Shown here: positions 27,093-35,514 of the stretch, piece by piece
Layout of the letters: every line of letters starts with the position of its first letter
Position numbering within the stretch: position 1 is the stretch's first letter
Assembly: GCF_003390845.1 (NCBI RefSeq)
Contig: NZ_QMEK01000002.1
Coordinates: 124,001-188,000, forward strand
Length of the DNA: 64,000 nt
Direction: 5' to 3'
DNA from: Tropicimonas sp. IMCC34043
GTDB taxonomy: Bacteria > Pseudomonadota > Alphaproteobacteria > Rhodobacterales > Rhodobacteraceae
Translations under genes and position numbers: made by a program
The notes under the pieces: generated by a model
Told to the model about the DNA's origin: nothing
Seen by the model: only the letters and a program-made list of their open reading frames with translations
Database searches by the model: none

Positions 27093-27107
27093 ATGCGCTC
27101 AGCGCAT
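27093..27107 (-). other. Inverted repeat between dxs and the DUF1127 gene
   Basis: ATGCGCT-C-AGCGCAT, a perfect 7-bp inverted repeat with a single-base centre, 36 bp downstream of the dxs stop on the minus strand and followed there by AGGGGAAATAC. It may be part of the dxs terminator or an operator for the DUF1127 gene. Confidence 0.35.
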
Positions 27108-27143
27108 GTCTAGCGGGAAGGGATCGGCACCTGGAACAGGCGC

Positions 27144-29072
27144 TCAGGCGCGCGCTGCCCCCAAGGTTGCGATCCCGAGCACATCGAGGACCTTTGCCTC
27201 GATGTCGGCGGCGTTCATGCCGGCCACCGCATACATGTCACGCGGGCTCGACTGGTCGATGAAGATGTCGGGCAGAACCATCGAGCGGAACTTGAGCCCG
27301 CGGTCGAACACGCCCTCTTCGGCCAGCAGTTGCGCCACATGGCTGCCGAATCCGCCGACAGCCCCTTCCTCGATGGTGATCAGCGCGTCATGGTCACGGG
27401 CCAGTTGCAGGATCAGATCGCGGTCGAGCGGCTTGGCAAACCGCGCATCGGCAATGGTCGGCACGATCCCGCGCCGCCCCAATGCCTCGGCCGCTTCCTC
27501 GACTTCCTTCAACCGCGTGCCGAAGGACAGGATCGCAACGCCCGAACCCTCGCGGATCATGCGGCCCTTGCCGATCTCAAGCGGCACGCCGCGTTCGGGC
27601 AGATCGACGCCCACCCCCTCGCCACGCGGAAAGCGGAAGGCGATGGGCCCGGCATCATGGGCAACCGCGGTCGCCACCATGTGCTTCAGTTCGGCCTCGT
27701 CGGCCGCCGCCATCACCACGAAACCGGGCAGGTTGGACAGGAAGGCCACGTCGAAGGCGCCGGCATGGGTCGCCCCGTCGGCGCCGACCAGGCCTGCCCG
27801 GTCGATGGCGAACCGCACCGGCAGCCGCTGGATCGCCACGTCATGGACGACCTGATCATATCCGCGCTGCAGGAAGGTCGAATAGAGCGCGCAGAACGGC
27901 TTCAGCCCGCCGGCCGCCTGGCCGGCGGCAAAGGTCACGGCGTGCTGTTCGGCGATGCCGACATCGAAACAGCGCGAGGGGTAGCGTTCGGCAAACAGGT
28001 TCAACCCGGTTCCGTCCGGCATCGCCGCGGTGATCGCGGTAATCCGGTCGTCGGTCGCGGCCTCTTGCAGCAGGCTCTGGGCGAAGACGCTGGTATAGCT
28101 CGGCGCATTCGACGGCGCCTTTGCCTGCGCGCCCGTCACCACGTCGAACTTGGAGACGCCATGGCCCTTGTCCTCGGCGGTCTCTGCCGGGGCATAGCCC
28201 TTGCCCTTCTTGGTGATCGCGTGGATCAGGATCGGCCCGTCAGCCCGCGCCTTGACCGTACGCAGAACCGACAGAAGCATGTCCATGTCATGGCCATCGA
28301 TCGGGCCGATATAGTCAAAGCCCAGTTCCTCGAACAGCGTGCCGCCAATCGTGATGTGCTTGACCATGTCGCGCGCCCGCCGGGCGCCTTCATAGAAAGG
28401 GTGCGGCAACAGGCTGAGCGCGCCCTTGGCAGCCGCCTTCAGATCCTGGAACGGAGCGGCAGCGTAAAGCCGCGACAGATAGGACGACATCGCCCCCACG
28501 GGCGGCGCAATCGACATCTCGTTGTCGTTCAGAATCACGATCAGCCGCTTGTTCAGGTGGCCGGCGTTGTTCATCGCCTCAAAGGCCATGCCGGCGCTCA
28601 TCGCCCCGTCGCCGATCACCGCGATGGCGTCGCCGATCCCGTCGGCCGGCTTGGCCCCCAGATCGCGCGCCGTGGCAAACCCCAGCGCGGCCGAGATCGA
28701 GGTCGAAGAATGGGCGGCGCCAAACGGGTCATAGGGCGATTCCGAGCGTTTGGTGAACCCGCTCAGCCCGTCCTTCTGGCGCAGGGTGCGGATCCGGTCG
28801 CGACGCCCGGTCAGGATCTTGTGGGGATAGCACTGGTGCGAGACATCCCAGATCAGCTTGTCGCGCGGCGTGTCGAAGACCGCGTGGATCGCCACGGTCA
28901 GCTCGACCACCCCGAGCCCCGCGCCAAGGTGGCCTCCGGTCTCGCTGACGGCGCTGATTGTCTCGATGCGCAACTCGTCCGCCAGGTCCGACAGTTCCTG
29001 ATCGGTGAACCGTTTCAGATCGGCCGGAATATCGACCCTGTCGAGCAGGGGCGTGACTGGTCGTGTCACCAT
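27144..29072 (-). CDS. dxs: 1-deoxy-D-xylulose-5-phosphate synthase
   Basis: 642 residues, thiamine-diphosphate enzyme that joins pyruvate and glyceraldehyde 3-phosphate, the entry to the MEP isoprenoid pathway. N-terminal '[18 protein letters not shown]' and '[15 protein letters not shown]' give the conserved His residues. The ThDP-binding block is '[23 protein letters not shown]' plus 'LNDNEMSI'. '[17 protein letters not shown]' supplies the catalytic Glu of the pyrimidine domain, and the transketolase C-domain follows. Last gene of the tightly packed deacetylase-xseB-ispA-dxs operon, starting 56 bp after the ispA stop with 'TTGGAGGGCC' as ribosome-binding site. Confidence 0.97.
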   Translation of the reverse strand: MVTRPVTPLLDRVDIPADLKRFTDQELSDLADELRIETISAVSETGGHLGAGLGVVELTVAIHAVFDTPRDKLIWDVSHQCYPHKILTGRRDRIRTLRQKDGLSGFTKRSESPYDPFGAAHSSTSISAALGFATARDLGAKPADGIGDAIAVIGDGAMSAGMAFEAMNNAGHLNKRLIVILNDNEMSIAPPVGAMSSYLSRLYAAAPFQDLKAAAKGALSLLPHPFYEGARRARDMVKHITIGGTLFEELGFDYIGPIDGHDMDMLLSVLRTVKARADGPILIHAITKKGKGYAPAETAEDKGHGVSKFDVVTGAQAKAPSNAPSYTSVFAQSLLQEAATDDRITAITAAMPDGTGLNLFAERYPSRCFDVGIAEQHAVTFAAGQAAGGLKPFCALYSTFLQRGYDQVVHDVAIQRLPVRFAIDRAGLVGADGATHAGAFDVAFLSNLPGFVVMAAADEAELKHMVATAVAHDAGPIAFRFPRGEGVGVDLPERGVPLEIGKGRMIREGSGVAILSFGTRLKEVEEAAEALGRRGIVPTIADARFAKPLDRDLILQLARDHDALITIEEGAVGGFGSHVAQLLAEEGVFDRGLKFRSMVLPDIFIDQSSPRDMYAVAGMNAADIEAKVLDVLGIATLGAARA

Positions 29073-29128
29073 GGCTTCGGCCCTCCAACGACCGTCGCTG
29101 GCCCGCCATTCGCGCAGGAAGGCGGGGC

Positions 29129-30001
29129 CTAACTCTTGCGGGCGATGACGAAACGGGCGGCGGCCCGAAGATTGTCGGCATCGCTTCCGAATGCGGATAA
29201 CGCTTTTTCCGCCTCTTCCACAAGGGCAGCGGCCCGGTCGCGCGCCGGTTCAAGCCCCAGAAGCGACACGAATGTGGCCTTTCCGGCGACGTCATCCTTG
29301 CGCAGGCGCTTGCCCGCGGCCGCCGCATCGCCCTCGATATCCAGAATGTCGTCGACGATCTGGAAGGCCAGCCCGAGCGCCGAGGCATAGCGGGTCATCG
29401 GCGCGGGATCGGCATAGGCCAGCCGCGCCCCTGCCTCGGCCGACCAGCGGATCAACGCCCCGGTCTTGTTGGCCTGCAGATCGGTGATCGCGGACAGGGT
29501 CAAGGGGGACGCGGCGGTTTCGGCCGCGATGTCCTGCGCCTGGCCCAGAACCATGCCCTGCGCCCCGGCCGCGCGCGCAAGCGAGGCAATCAGCGCCACC
29601 CTGACTGCGGGATCGGGCGCGCAGGCTTCGCGCGACAGCAGATCGAAGGCCAGCGTCTGCAACGCGTCGCCCGCGAGGATCGCCGTCGCCTCGTCCCATT
29701 TGACGTGGACGGTCGGATGGCCCCGGCGCAGGTCGTCATCGTCCATGGCCGGCAGGTCGTCATGCACCAGCGAATAGGCGTGCACGGCCTCGACCGCCGC
29801 CGCAGCCCAGACCGCCTGCGCCTCGGTCACGCCATGCAGCCTGGCGCTTTCGATCACCAGAAATCCGCGCAGCCCCTTGCCGCCGCGGCAGGCATAGCGC
29901 ATCGCGGCAATGACGGGCTGGTCGGCATAGCCCGAAAGCTCTGCCTCGAGACAGGCCTCGACCCGTCCGGCCGCGGCATCCAGATTTTCACGGAAGTTCA
30001 T
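29129..30001 (-). CDS. ispA: Farnesyl (polyprenyl) diphosphate synthase
   Basis: 290 residues, all-helical prenyl synthase condensing isopentenyl diphosphate with allylic diphosphates to farnesyl diphosphate. First aspartate-rich motif '[17 protein letters not shown]', second '[12 protein letters not shown]'. The residues before the first motif ('[14 protein letters not shown]') and the two-residue insertion between the first Asp pair and the later Asp are typical of bacterial type-II FPP synthases. It overlaps xseB by four bases (ATGA) and precedes dxs, so MEP entry and chain elongation are coexpressed. Confidence 0.95.
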   Translation of the reverse strand: MNFRENLDAAAGRVEACLEAELSGYADQPVIAAMRYACRGGKGLRGFLVIESARLHGVTEAQAVWAAAAVEAVHAYSLVHDDLPAMDDDDLRRGHPTVHVKWDEATAILAGDALQTLAFDLLSREACAPDPAVRVALIASLARAAGAQGMVLGQAQDIAAETAASPLTLSAITDLQANKTGALIRWSAEAGARLAYADPAPMTRYASALGLAFQIVDDILDIEGDAAAAGKRLRKDDVAGKATFVSLLGLEPARDRAAALVEEAEKALSAFGSDADNLRAAARFVIARKS

Positions 30002-30240
30002 TTCGCGTCGAACGGCACGGTGCCGGTGGGATTTCCCTCGGCATCCTGGGTGATGGCAGCGACCTTTTCCTCGGCGGCGCGCAGCTGCGCGTCACAGCGT
30101 TTCTTCAACGCATCGCCGCGTTCATAGAGCGCAATCGACTGTTCGAGCGGGGCATTGCCGCCTTCAAGCTCGCGCACCACCCGTTCAAGCTCTGCCATGG
30201 CTTCTTCGAAGCTCATCTGCTCCACCGGCTTGTCCGTCAT
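29998..30240 (-). CDS. xseB: Exodeoxyribonuclease VII small subunit
   Basis: 80 residues. Small subunit of the ssDNA-specific ExoVII nuclease; several copies wrap each XseA. Signature 'MSFEEAMAELERVVRELEGGNAPLEQSIALYERG', then a basic C-terminal helix. It overlaps the deacetylase gene upstream and ispA downstream by four bases each (ATGA), the same xseB-ispA-dxs order seen across proteobacteria. xseA is not in the window. Confidence 0.95.
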   Translation of the reverse strand: MTDKPVEQMSFEEAMAELERVVRELEGGNAPLEQSIALYERGDALKKRCDAQLRAAEEKVAAITQDAEGNPTGTVPFDAK

Positions 30241-31172
30241 CCGCTCCGCTCCATCAGTACCCGCACATGGGCCGCGACCCCGGCAGCCAGCGCTTGCAAA
30301 TCATAGCCGCCTTCGAGAGTCGAGACCACGCGACCGCCGCAATGCCGCGCCGCGAGGTCGCAAAGCTCGTGTGTGATCCAGGCAAAATCCTCGGTCTCGA
30401 GTTCGAGTTGCGCCAGCGGATCGTCCTTGTGGGCATCGAACCCGGCCGAGATCAACAGCAGCTCCGGCGCGAAATCCTCCAACGCCGGCAGGATCTGCTG
30501 CTGCATCGCGCGACGGAACTCGACGCTGCCCGTGTGGGGCGCTAGCGGCACGTTCATGATGTTGCCACAACTTCCGGTCTCGTGCGCCGCCCCGGTGCCG
30601 GGAAACAGCGGCATCTCGTGGGTCGAGGCGAACAGCACCCGTTTCTCGTTCCACAGCAGGTCCTGGGTGCCGTTGCCATGGTGGACGTCGAAATCGACAA
30701 TGGCGACGCGGCTCAGCCCGTGGTGGTCGAGCGCCCGCATGGCGCCAATGGCGATGTTTCCAAACAGACAGAACCCCATGGCGCGGCTCTTCTCGGCATG
30801 GTGCCCGGGCGGCCGTGTGGCGCAAAAGGCATTGCCGACCTCGCCCGCCATCACCGCATCGACCGCCGCCACCACGCCCCCGGCCGAACGCAGCGCCGCA
30901 TCGAGGCTGCCGGTGGTCACGAAGGTGTCGGCGTCGAGGGATGTCCAGCCATGTTCGGGGATCGCCGCCTCGATCGAGGCCACGTAGGCCGCGGGATGCA
31001 CCCTCAGCAGCTCGGATCGTGCCGCCTGCGGCGCCTCGCGCCACTCCAGCGCGTCGAACTCCGGCCGGGTCATGGCCAGCAGGATCGCCTGCAGCCGGTC
31101 AACCCGTTCGGGGTGCCCCTCCGGCGTCACATGCCGCAGACATTCGGCATGGGTAAACAATGCTGTTGTCAT
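30237..31172 (-). CDS. Histone-deacetylase-family (AcuC/HdaH-like) deacetylase
   Basis: 311 residues, zinc-dependent class of arginase/deacetylase fold. 'RPPGHHAEKSRAMGFCLFGNIA' holds the catalytic His-His pair, 'AIVDFDVHHGNGTQ' the zinc ligands Asp and His, 'FDAHKDDPL' the third ligand Asp, and 'TLEGGYD' the substrate Tyr loop. Bacterial members deacetylate polyamines, acetyl-lysine proteins or other amides; the target is unknown. First gene of the operon with xseB, ispA and dxs, with start codon after 'GGGAGGGCCCCG'. Confidence 0.92.
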   Translation of the reverse strand: MTTALFTHAECLRHVTPEGHPERVDRLQAILLAMTRPEFDALEWREAPQAARSELLRVHPAAYVASIEAAIPEHGWTSLDADTFVTTGSLDAALRSAGGVVAAVDAVMAGEVGNAFCATRPPGHHAEKSRAMGFCLFGNIAIGAMRALDHHGLSRVAIVDFDVHHGNGTQDLLWNEKRVLFASTHEMPLFPGTGAAHETGSCGNIMNVPLAPHTGSVEFRRAMQQQILPALEDFAPELLLISAGFDAHKDDPLAQLELETEDFAWITHELCDLAARHCGGRVVSTLEGGYDLQALAAGVAAHVRVLMERSG

Positions 31173-31277
31173 CGGGGCCCTCCCTTCCCGTCCGATCCGC
31201 CCGCGCGACCCGGCTTCACTCCCTTGGCGCAGATCGCGAGCCTAATCCGGATCGCGTCCCCCCGACAATGTCCCGAT

Positions 31278-31997
31278 CTAGTCCGGGGCGAGCATATAGC
31301 CCGCGCCCCGCACCGTCTGCAGATAGCGCGGCTGCTTCGGGTCGGTCTCGATCTTGCGGCGCAGCCGGGTGATCTGCACGTCGACCGCGCGTTCCTGCGC
31401 CTGATCGCCATCGCGCCCCAGATCCTCGACCAGACGGCTGCGGCTGATCGGCTCGGCCGGATGGGCCGAGAAGATCCGCATCAACAACGCCTCGGTCGCG
31501 GTCAGCCGCACCTGGGTATCGCCGCGCCACAGCTCGCCCTTTTCGATGTCATAACGCACCTGCCCCAGATGCAGCACCTTGGGACCGGGATCGACCCGCT
31601 CCTCGGCCGGCATTCGCCGCAGGATCGCATTGATCCGCAGCAGCAGTTCGCGCGGTTCGAAAGGCTTCGGCAGATAATCGTCGGCCCCGGCCTCGAGCCC
31701 GGCAATCCGGTCGGCGGTGTCGCCCCGCGCCGTCAACAGAAGGATCGGCGTCGCAATCTTCCCGCGCAGGCTGGAGGTCAGGCTGATCCCGTCCTCGCCC
31801 GGCATCATCACGTCGAGCACGATCAGATCGAATTCGAGCCCCGCCAGCAGCCGCCGCGCATGACCCGCGTCGCGCGCCGCGCTGACGAGGAAGCCGCTGC
31901 GAATCAGGAACTTCTGCAACAGCGTCCGAATCCGCTCATCGTCATCGACGATCAGCAGATGCGGCGCGACCTCCCCTGTCGCAGCGATGTCGCTCAT
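31278..31997 (-). CDS. petR: OmpR-family response regulator PetR
   Basis: 239 residues. The receiver domain (about 13-125) has the acidic pair in 'IVDDDERIR', phospho-acceptor Asp in 'IVLDVMMPGEDG', Thr in 'LLTARG', and Lys in 'DDYLPKPFEPREL'; the winged-helix DNA-binding domain (about 140-237) ends 'LQTVRGAGYML'. In Rhodobacter capsulatus the orthologue PetR, with PetP, lies beside petABC and is needed for photosynthetic and respiratory growth. The PetR name rests on the PetP neighbour with ATGA overlap. Here the pair lies about 24 kb from petABC. No histidine kinase gene adjoins. Confidence 0.82.
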   Translation of the reverse strand: MSDIAATGEVAPHLLIVDDDERIRTLLQKFLIRSGFLVSAARDAGHARRLLAGLEFDLIVLDVMMPGEDGISLTSSLRGKIATPILLLTARGDTADRIAGLEAGADDYLPKPFEPRELLLRINAILRRMPAEERVDPGPKVLHLGQVRYDIEKGELWRGDTQVRLTATEALLMRIFSAHPAEPISRSRLVEDLGRDGDQAQERAVDVQITRLRRKIETDPKQPRYLQTVRGAGYMLAPD

Positions 31998-32539
31998 TGT
32001 CCGCTCTCCACAAGACCCTGATAGCGTCGTCGCATCTCGGGGTCCATCATCGCCTCGAGGACGGTGCGAAAGCCCGCCACCGCCTCGGGCCCGGCATGGC
32101 GGAAGGCATCGCGCATCCGCGCCCGCTGCGCCGTGCCAAGCTCGCGCTCCAGCGCCTCGCCGGCATCGGTCAGAAACAGGTGCCGCTCGCGCTTGTCGCG
32201 GGTGCCGATCCGGCTTTCGACCAGACCGTCCTCGATCAGCGACCGCAGCACCCGGTTCAGCGACTGCTTGGTGACGCCAAGGATCGCCAGCAGGTTGTTG
32301 ACGGTGGTGCCGGGCGAGCGGTGGATGAAATGCACGGCCCGGTGATGCGCCCTTCCATAGCCGCGCGCCTCGAGGATCCGGTCCGGATCGGCCGTGAATC
32401 CCTTGTAGGCGAAGAACATCGCCTCGATTGCCTTGCGCAATTGTTCGTCTGTCAGAAACAGCAGCGTCTCGCCCCGCTGCCCTCCGCCACCCGGACCATC
32501 TGCCATCTGTCGCCTCGCGCGGTTCCCCGACTGGTTCAT
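31994..32539 (-). CDS. petP: MarR-family regulator PetP
   Basis: 181 residues. A winged helix-turn-helix of the MarR type: 'VHFIHRSPGTTVNNLLAILGVTKQSLNRVLRSLIEDGLVESRIGTRDKRERHLF' split across helices 3-4 and the wing, with 'RDKRERHLFLTDAG' as the wing signature. It forms the petPR pair of Rhodobacter, overlapping petR by four bases. The first in-frame possible start is TTG at 32548, but ATG at 32539 is preferred. A 19-bp inverted repeat (32554-32572) sits 14 bp upstream and is a good candidate for an autoregulatory operator. Confidence 0.8.
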   Translation of the reverse strand: MNQSGNRARRQMADGPGGGGQRGETLLFLTDEQLRKAIEAMFFAYKGFTADPDRILEARGYGRAHHRAVHFIHRSPGTTVNNLLAILGVTKQSLNRVLRSLIEDGLVESRIGTRDKRERHLFLTDAGEALERELGTAQRARMRDAFRHAGPEAVAGFRTVLEAMMDPEMRRRYQGLVESGQ

Positions 32540-32553
32540 GGTCTTCAACTTTT

Positions 32554-32572
32554 ATGTCAGCCTTGTTGACAT
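32554..32572. promoter_or_regulatory. Candidate MarR-type operator between petP and ilvE
   Basis: ATGTCA-gccttgt-TGACAT: perfect 6-bp arms, 7-bp centre, 19 bp in total. Size and symmetry fit MarR dimers. It lies 14 bp upstream of petP. On the plus strand its right arm doubles as a possible -35 (TTGACA) for ilvE. Confidence 0.5.
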
Positions 32573-32605
32573 TGCTAGGGGCAACTGCTAGCTCCCGTCC
32601 AGAAA

Positions 32606-32645
32606 TTGCGCAAGAAACCGTCCGGTTCGGACATAATTTGCGCAA
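32606..32645. promoter_or_regulatory. Nested palindromes upstream of ilvE
   Basis: Two copies of the palindrome TTGCGCAA (32606-32613 and 32638-32645), 32 bp apart centre to centre (about three helical turns), enclose an inverted repeat GTCCG-gtt-CGGAC (32620-32632). The block ends 31 bp before the ilvE ATG. A cooperative regulator site or a weak riboregulatory hairpin is possible. Confidence 0.45.
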
Positions 32646-32676
32646 CTTTCGAAAACATGGCCAAGGAGTGACGGAA

Positions 32677-33546
32677 ATGGCTGGCGCATATGACGATCGT
32701 GACGGAGTCATCTGGATGGACGGGCAACTCGTGCCCTGGCGCTCGGCGAACGTCCACGTACTGACCCATGCGCTGCACTATGCCTCTTCGGTCTTCGAGG
32801 GCGAGCGTTGCTACAACGGCAAGATCTTCAAGGGCGTCGAGCATTCCGCCCGGCTTCTGCGCTCGGGCCAGCTGCTGGATATGGAAATCCCCTATTCGGT
32901 CGAGCAGATCGAGAAGGCCAAATACGACATGCTCGCCGCCAACGGCTGGACCGACGCCTATGTCCGCGCCGTCGCCTTCCGGGGTGCGGGCAGCGACATG
33001 GGGGTCAGTTCCTCGCACAACCCGGTCAGGATGGCCGTCGCGGGCTGGGAATGGGGCGCCTATTATGGCGACGCCAAGATGAAGGGCGCCAAGCTCGACA
33101 TCGCAAAATGGAAACGGCCCTCGCCAGAAACCATCCCGACCGCCGCCAAGGCCGCAGGGCTTTACATGATCTGCACCATGTCCAAGCACGCGGCCGAGGC
33201 CAAGGGCTGCTCGGACGCGATGTTCTTCGACTTCCGCGGCTATGTCGCCGAGGCCACCGGCGCGAACATCTTCTTCGTCCGCGATGGCGAGGTGCATACC
33301 CCCGATCCCGACTGCATCCTGAACGGCATCACCCGTCAGACCGTGATCGGCATGTTGCGCGACAAGGGCATCACCGTGCACGAGCGCTATATCGAACCGG
33401 GCGAGCTTGAAAGCTTCCAGCAATGCTGGCTGACCGGGACCGCAGCCGAGGTGACGCCGGTGGGCCAGATCGGCGACTACAATTTCGAGGTCGGCGCGCT
33501 GACCCGCGACATTGCGGCCGACTACGAAAAGCTGGTGCGCAGCTGA
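32677..33546 (+). CDS. ilvE: Branched-chain amino acid aminotransferase
   Basis: 289 residues, PLP fold-type IV transaminase interconverting Val, Leu, Ile and their 2-oxo acids with glutamate/2-oxoglutarate. The N-terminus 'IWMDGQLVPWRSANVHVLTHALHYASSVFEG' (two pieces), 'TAAKAAGLY' with the PLP-binding Lys, 'FDFRGYVAEATGANIFFV' and 'LTGTAAEVTPVGQI' are all signature blocks. ATG at 32677 follows 'CCAAGGAGTGACGG'; the frame is open to 32428 but that part overlaps petP. Monocistronic, divergent from petPR. Confidence 0.94.
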   Translation: MAGAYDDRDGVIWMDGQLVPWRSANVHVLTHALHYASSVFEGERCYNGKIFKGVEHSARLLRSGQLLDMEIPYSVEQIEKAKYDMLAANGWTDAYVRAVAFRGAGSDMGVSSSHNPVRMAVAGWEWGAYYGDAKMKGAKLDIAKWKRPSPETIPTAAKAAGLYMICTMSKHAAEAKGCSDAMFFDFRGYVAEATGANIFFVRDGEVHTPDPDCILNGITRQTVIGMLRDKGITVHERYIEPGELESFQQCWLTGTAAEVTPVGQIGDYNFEVGALTRDIAADYEKLVRS

Positions 33547-33599
33547 TCCTGCCCGGCGGTTAACCTGAAATTGGCGACTCGGGGTCCAGTGTCCGCACC

Positions 33600-34067
33600 A
33601 TGGACCCCGATCCTCTCCCCTTCGGCCCCAGACGCCAGATTTCCACCCTCGCAGCGCTCGTCGTCGCGGCGGCGACGCCGGCAACGCTGGCGCTCAGCTA
33701 CTACCATCTGACCGGCGATCCGGCCTTCCGGCCGCTGGCGCTGACGGTCGACCGTCTCGCCGATTTCGGCCAGGTGACCGACGGCGTGGTCATCCGCGCC
33801 GTGATCCGCTTCGACGCCACCGAAAATTCAAAAGCCGCCGCGCTGACCTTCGCCCAGCTTGTGCACGGGTCATTCTATGCCAAGGGGATCGAAGCGCGGG
33901 TCTCGATCCTGCCGGTTCCGGGATCCGGGCCGCCGACCGTCACCTTTCAGGTGGCGAATGGCCGCTATGGCCCGTTTCCGGCCAGCACGGCCGCAACCGG
34001 GATTGAAAGTGCCCTGCAGGCATTTCACCTCGCCGAAGGCTGGTATGCCGAACGGACTGCTGAATAG
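33600..34067 (+). CDS. Hypothetical membrane-anchored protein
   Basis: 155 residues, not recognised. An N-terminal hydrophobic helix (about residues 14-35, 'ISTLAALVVAAATPATLAL') behaves as a signal anchor, after which a periplasmic domain follows with alternating strands ('VVIRAVIRFDATENS', 'TVTFQVANGRYGPF') and Ala-rich helices. The start at 33600 follows ilvE by 53 bp with no strong ribosome-binding site, so it may be translated at low level. Nothing in the neighbourhood hints at a function. Coding is supported by codon-position GC bias and the clean signal anchor. Confidence 0.65.
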   Translation: MDPDPLPFGPRRQISTLAALVVAAATPATLALSYYHLTGDPAFRPLALTVDRLADFGQVTDGVVIRAVIRFDATENSKAAALTFAQLVHGSFYAKGIEARVSILPVPGSGPPTVTFQVANGRYGPFPASTAATGIESALQAFHLAEGWYAERTAE

Positions 34068-34119
34068 CCATCGCTGGTTCAGACCGCACGTCAGTCGCAG
34101 TGCGGCCTGCAGGTCTAGG

Positions 34120-34323
34120 TCACGACGACGCCAGGGCGTCGCGCTCGATCCTCAGGAATGCCTTGTTGCGAAGTGCCGCGTTCATCGGCCCCTTGGACCG
34201 CCGCAGCAAGACTTGCGCGGCCCGGCTCGACCCTTCGGGGCCGTTCCGGCGCAGGACCGCGGCATAGGGCGCAACGCGACTTGTCATGCTCTGACGCGGT
34301 CGATCCAGAATATGCTTTGCCAT
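34120..34323 (-). CDS. Small conserved hypothetical protein
   Basis: 67 residues, basic (12 Arg, 3 Lys) and soluble. It starts 'MAKHILDRPRQSMTSRVAPYA' and ends 'FLRIERDALASS'. No domain recognised. A strong 'CGGAGGAACAC' ribosome-binding site immediately in front of the ATG supports a real gene. It is on the same strand as queG and 33 bp downstream of its stop. Basic charge would suit nucleic-acid or ribosome binding, but this is conjecture. Confidence 0.6.
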   Translation of the reverse strand: MAKHILDRPRQSMTSRVAPYAAVLRRNGPEGSSRAAQVLLRRSKGPMNAALRNKAFLRIERDALASS

Positions 34324-34356
34324 GTGTTCCTCCGTCGTGGCTGAGGATACAGTCTA

Positions 34357-35418
34357 TCAGATGCGCGGGTCATGCGGAACCGTCTTGGCGGGGTCCAGCC
34401 GGTCGCAGGCCCAGCGCGCCGCGTCGGCAACCGCAGGGTCCGGGTCATCGCAATGCCGCGCCGCGACGGCGTGCAGCTCCGGCACACCGGAATTGCCGAT
34501 TGCATAGAGCACATTGCGCAGCATCCGGTCGCGGCCGATCCGCTTGATCGGACTGCCCGAAAACCGCGCCCGAAACCCGGCGTCGTCCAGCGCGGCCAGC
34601 TCGGCCAACGGCGGCGCCTGCAGGTCTTGGCGCTGCGAGTGCCGGATTTCGCCCGCCTCGACCGCGAACTTGTTCCAGGGGCAGGCCGCAAGGCAATCGT
34701 CGCAGCCATAGATCCGGTTTCCCATCAGCGGGCGAAGATCCTCGGCCACCGGCCCCCTGTGCTCGATCGTCAGGTACGAGATGCAGCGCCGCGCATCCAT
34801 CCGGTAGGGCGCGACAAAGGCCTGCGTCGGACAGGCGTCCAGACAGGCCCGGCAGGATCCGCAATGATCCGCCTCGGCCGCATCCTCGGTCAGATCCAGC
34901 GTCGTGAAGATCGTGCCGATGAAGAACCAGTTGCCGAGCTCGCGGCTGACCAGATTGGTGTGCTTGCCCTGCCACCCCAATCCGGCCGCCTGCGCCAGCG
35001 GCTTCTCGGCCACGGGCGCGGTATCGACAAAGACCTTCACCTCGCCGCCCGCCTCGGCGATCAGCCAGCGCGCCAGCCGCTTCAGCCGCTTCTTGACCAG
35101 ATCGTGATAATCCTTGCCCCGCGCATAGACCGACACGACCCCGGTTTCGGGCTGCTCCAACCCGGCCCGGGGATCGCTCTCGGGGGTATAGCTCTCGGCC
35201 AGCACCACGATCGAGCGCACCGCGGGCCACAGCGCCGTGGGATCGCCCCGCCACGCCATCCGCTCGGCCAGCCACTGCATCTGGCCGTGAAAACCGCGAT
35301 CGACGAATTCGGCCAGATCGGCGGGAACCTGCCCGATGGACCCCGGCTTGCAGACCCGCATCAGGGCGAACCCCTCGGCCCGCGCCTGCGCCTCAAGCCG
35401 CAGCTTCAGCGCGCTCAC
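34357..35418 (-). CDS. queG: Epoxyqueuosine reductase
   Basis: 353 residues. A cobalamin-dependent enzyme with two [4Fe-4S] clusters that reduces epoxyqueuosine to queuosine in tRNA. Visible are the substrate/cobalamin domain (about 1-170), the double ferredoxin motif '[16 protein letters not shown]' and '[13 protein letters not shown]', and a C-terminal HEAT-like segment. The usual start is the GTG at 35418 ('[11 protein letters not shown]'); the frame is open to 35472 but that part reads through the hairpin element. It is preceded by fzlA on the same strand with the repeat element in between. Confidence 0.94.
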   Translation of the reverse strand: MSALKLRLEAQARAEGFALMRVCKPGSIGQVPADLAEFVDRGFHGQMQWLAERMAWRGDPTALWPAVRSIVVLAESYTPESDPRAGLEQPETGVVSVYARGKDYHDLVKKRLKRLARWLIAEAGGEVKVFVDTAPVAEKPLAQAAGLGWQGKHTNLVSRELGNWFFIGTIFTTLDLTEDAAEADHCGSCRACLDACPTQAFVAPYRMDARRCISYLTIEHRGPVAEDLRPLMGNRIYGCDDCLAACPWNKFAVEAGEIRHSQRQDLQAPPLAELAALDDAGFRARFSGSPIKRIGRDRMLRNVLYAIGNSGVPELHAVAARHCDDPDPAVADAARWACDRLDPAKTVPHDPRI

Positions 35419-35430
35419 GACCCCGCGCCT

Positions 35431-35499
35431 TCTTCTGTTCGGAAATATCCTCGGGGGGGGGACCGGTGGCACACCGGGCCGGGGGGCAGACAGCCCCCC
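35431..35499 (-). repeat. Dispersed intergenic hairpin element, copy 2
   Basis: Plus-strand order: TCTTCTGTTCGGAAATATC, CTCGGGGGG, hairpin CCGGTG-gca-CACCGG (35463-35477), hairpin GGGGGGC-agaca-GCCCCCC (35481-35499). The first hairpin differs in sequence from that in copy 1 (23861-23923) but still pairs, so the structure is conserved. It begins 15 bp after the fzlA stop and ends 12 bp before the queG start. Confidence 0.7.
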
Positions 35500-35514
35500 T
35501 GCGCGACCCGGATC

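Noticed and set aside
32651-32672. Five-codon ATG GCC AAG GAG TGA just before ilvE
   Set aside because: It coincides with the ribosome-binding site of ilvE and lacks branched-chain codons, so it is not an attenuator leader peptide.
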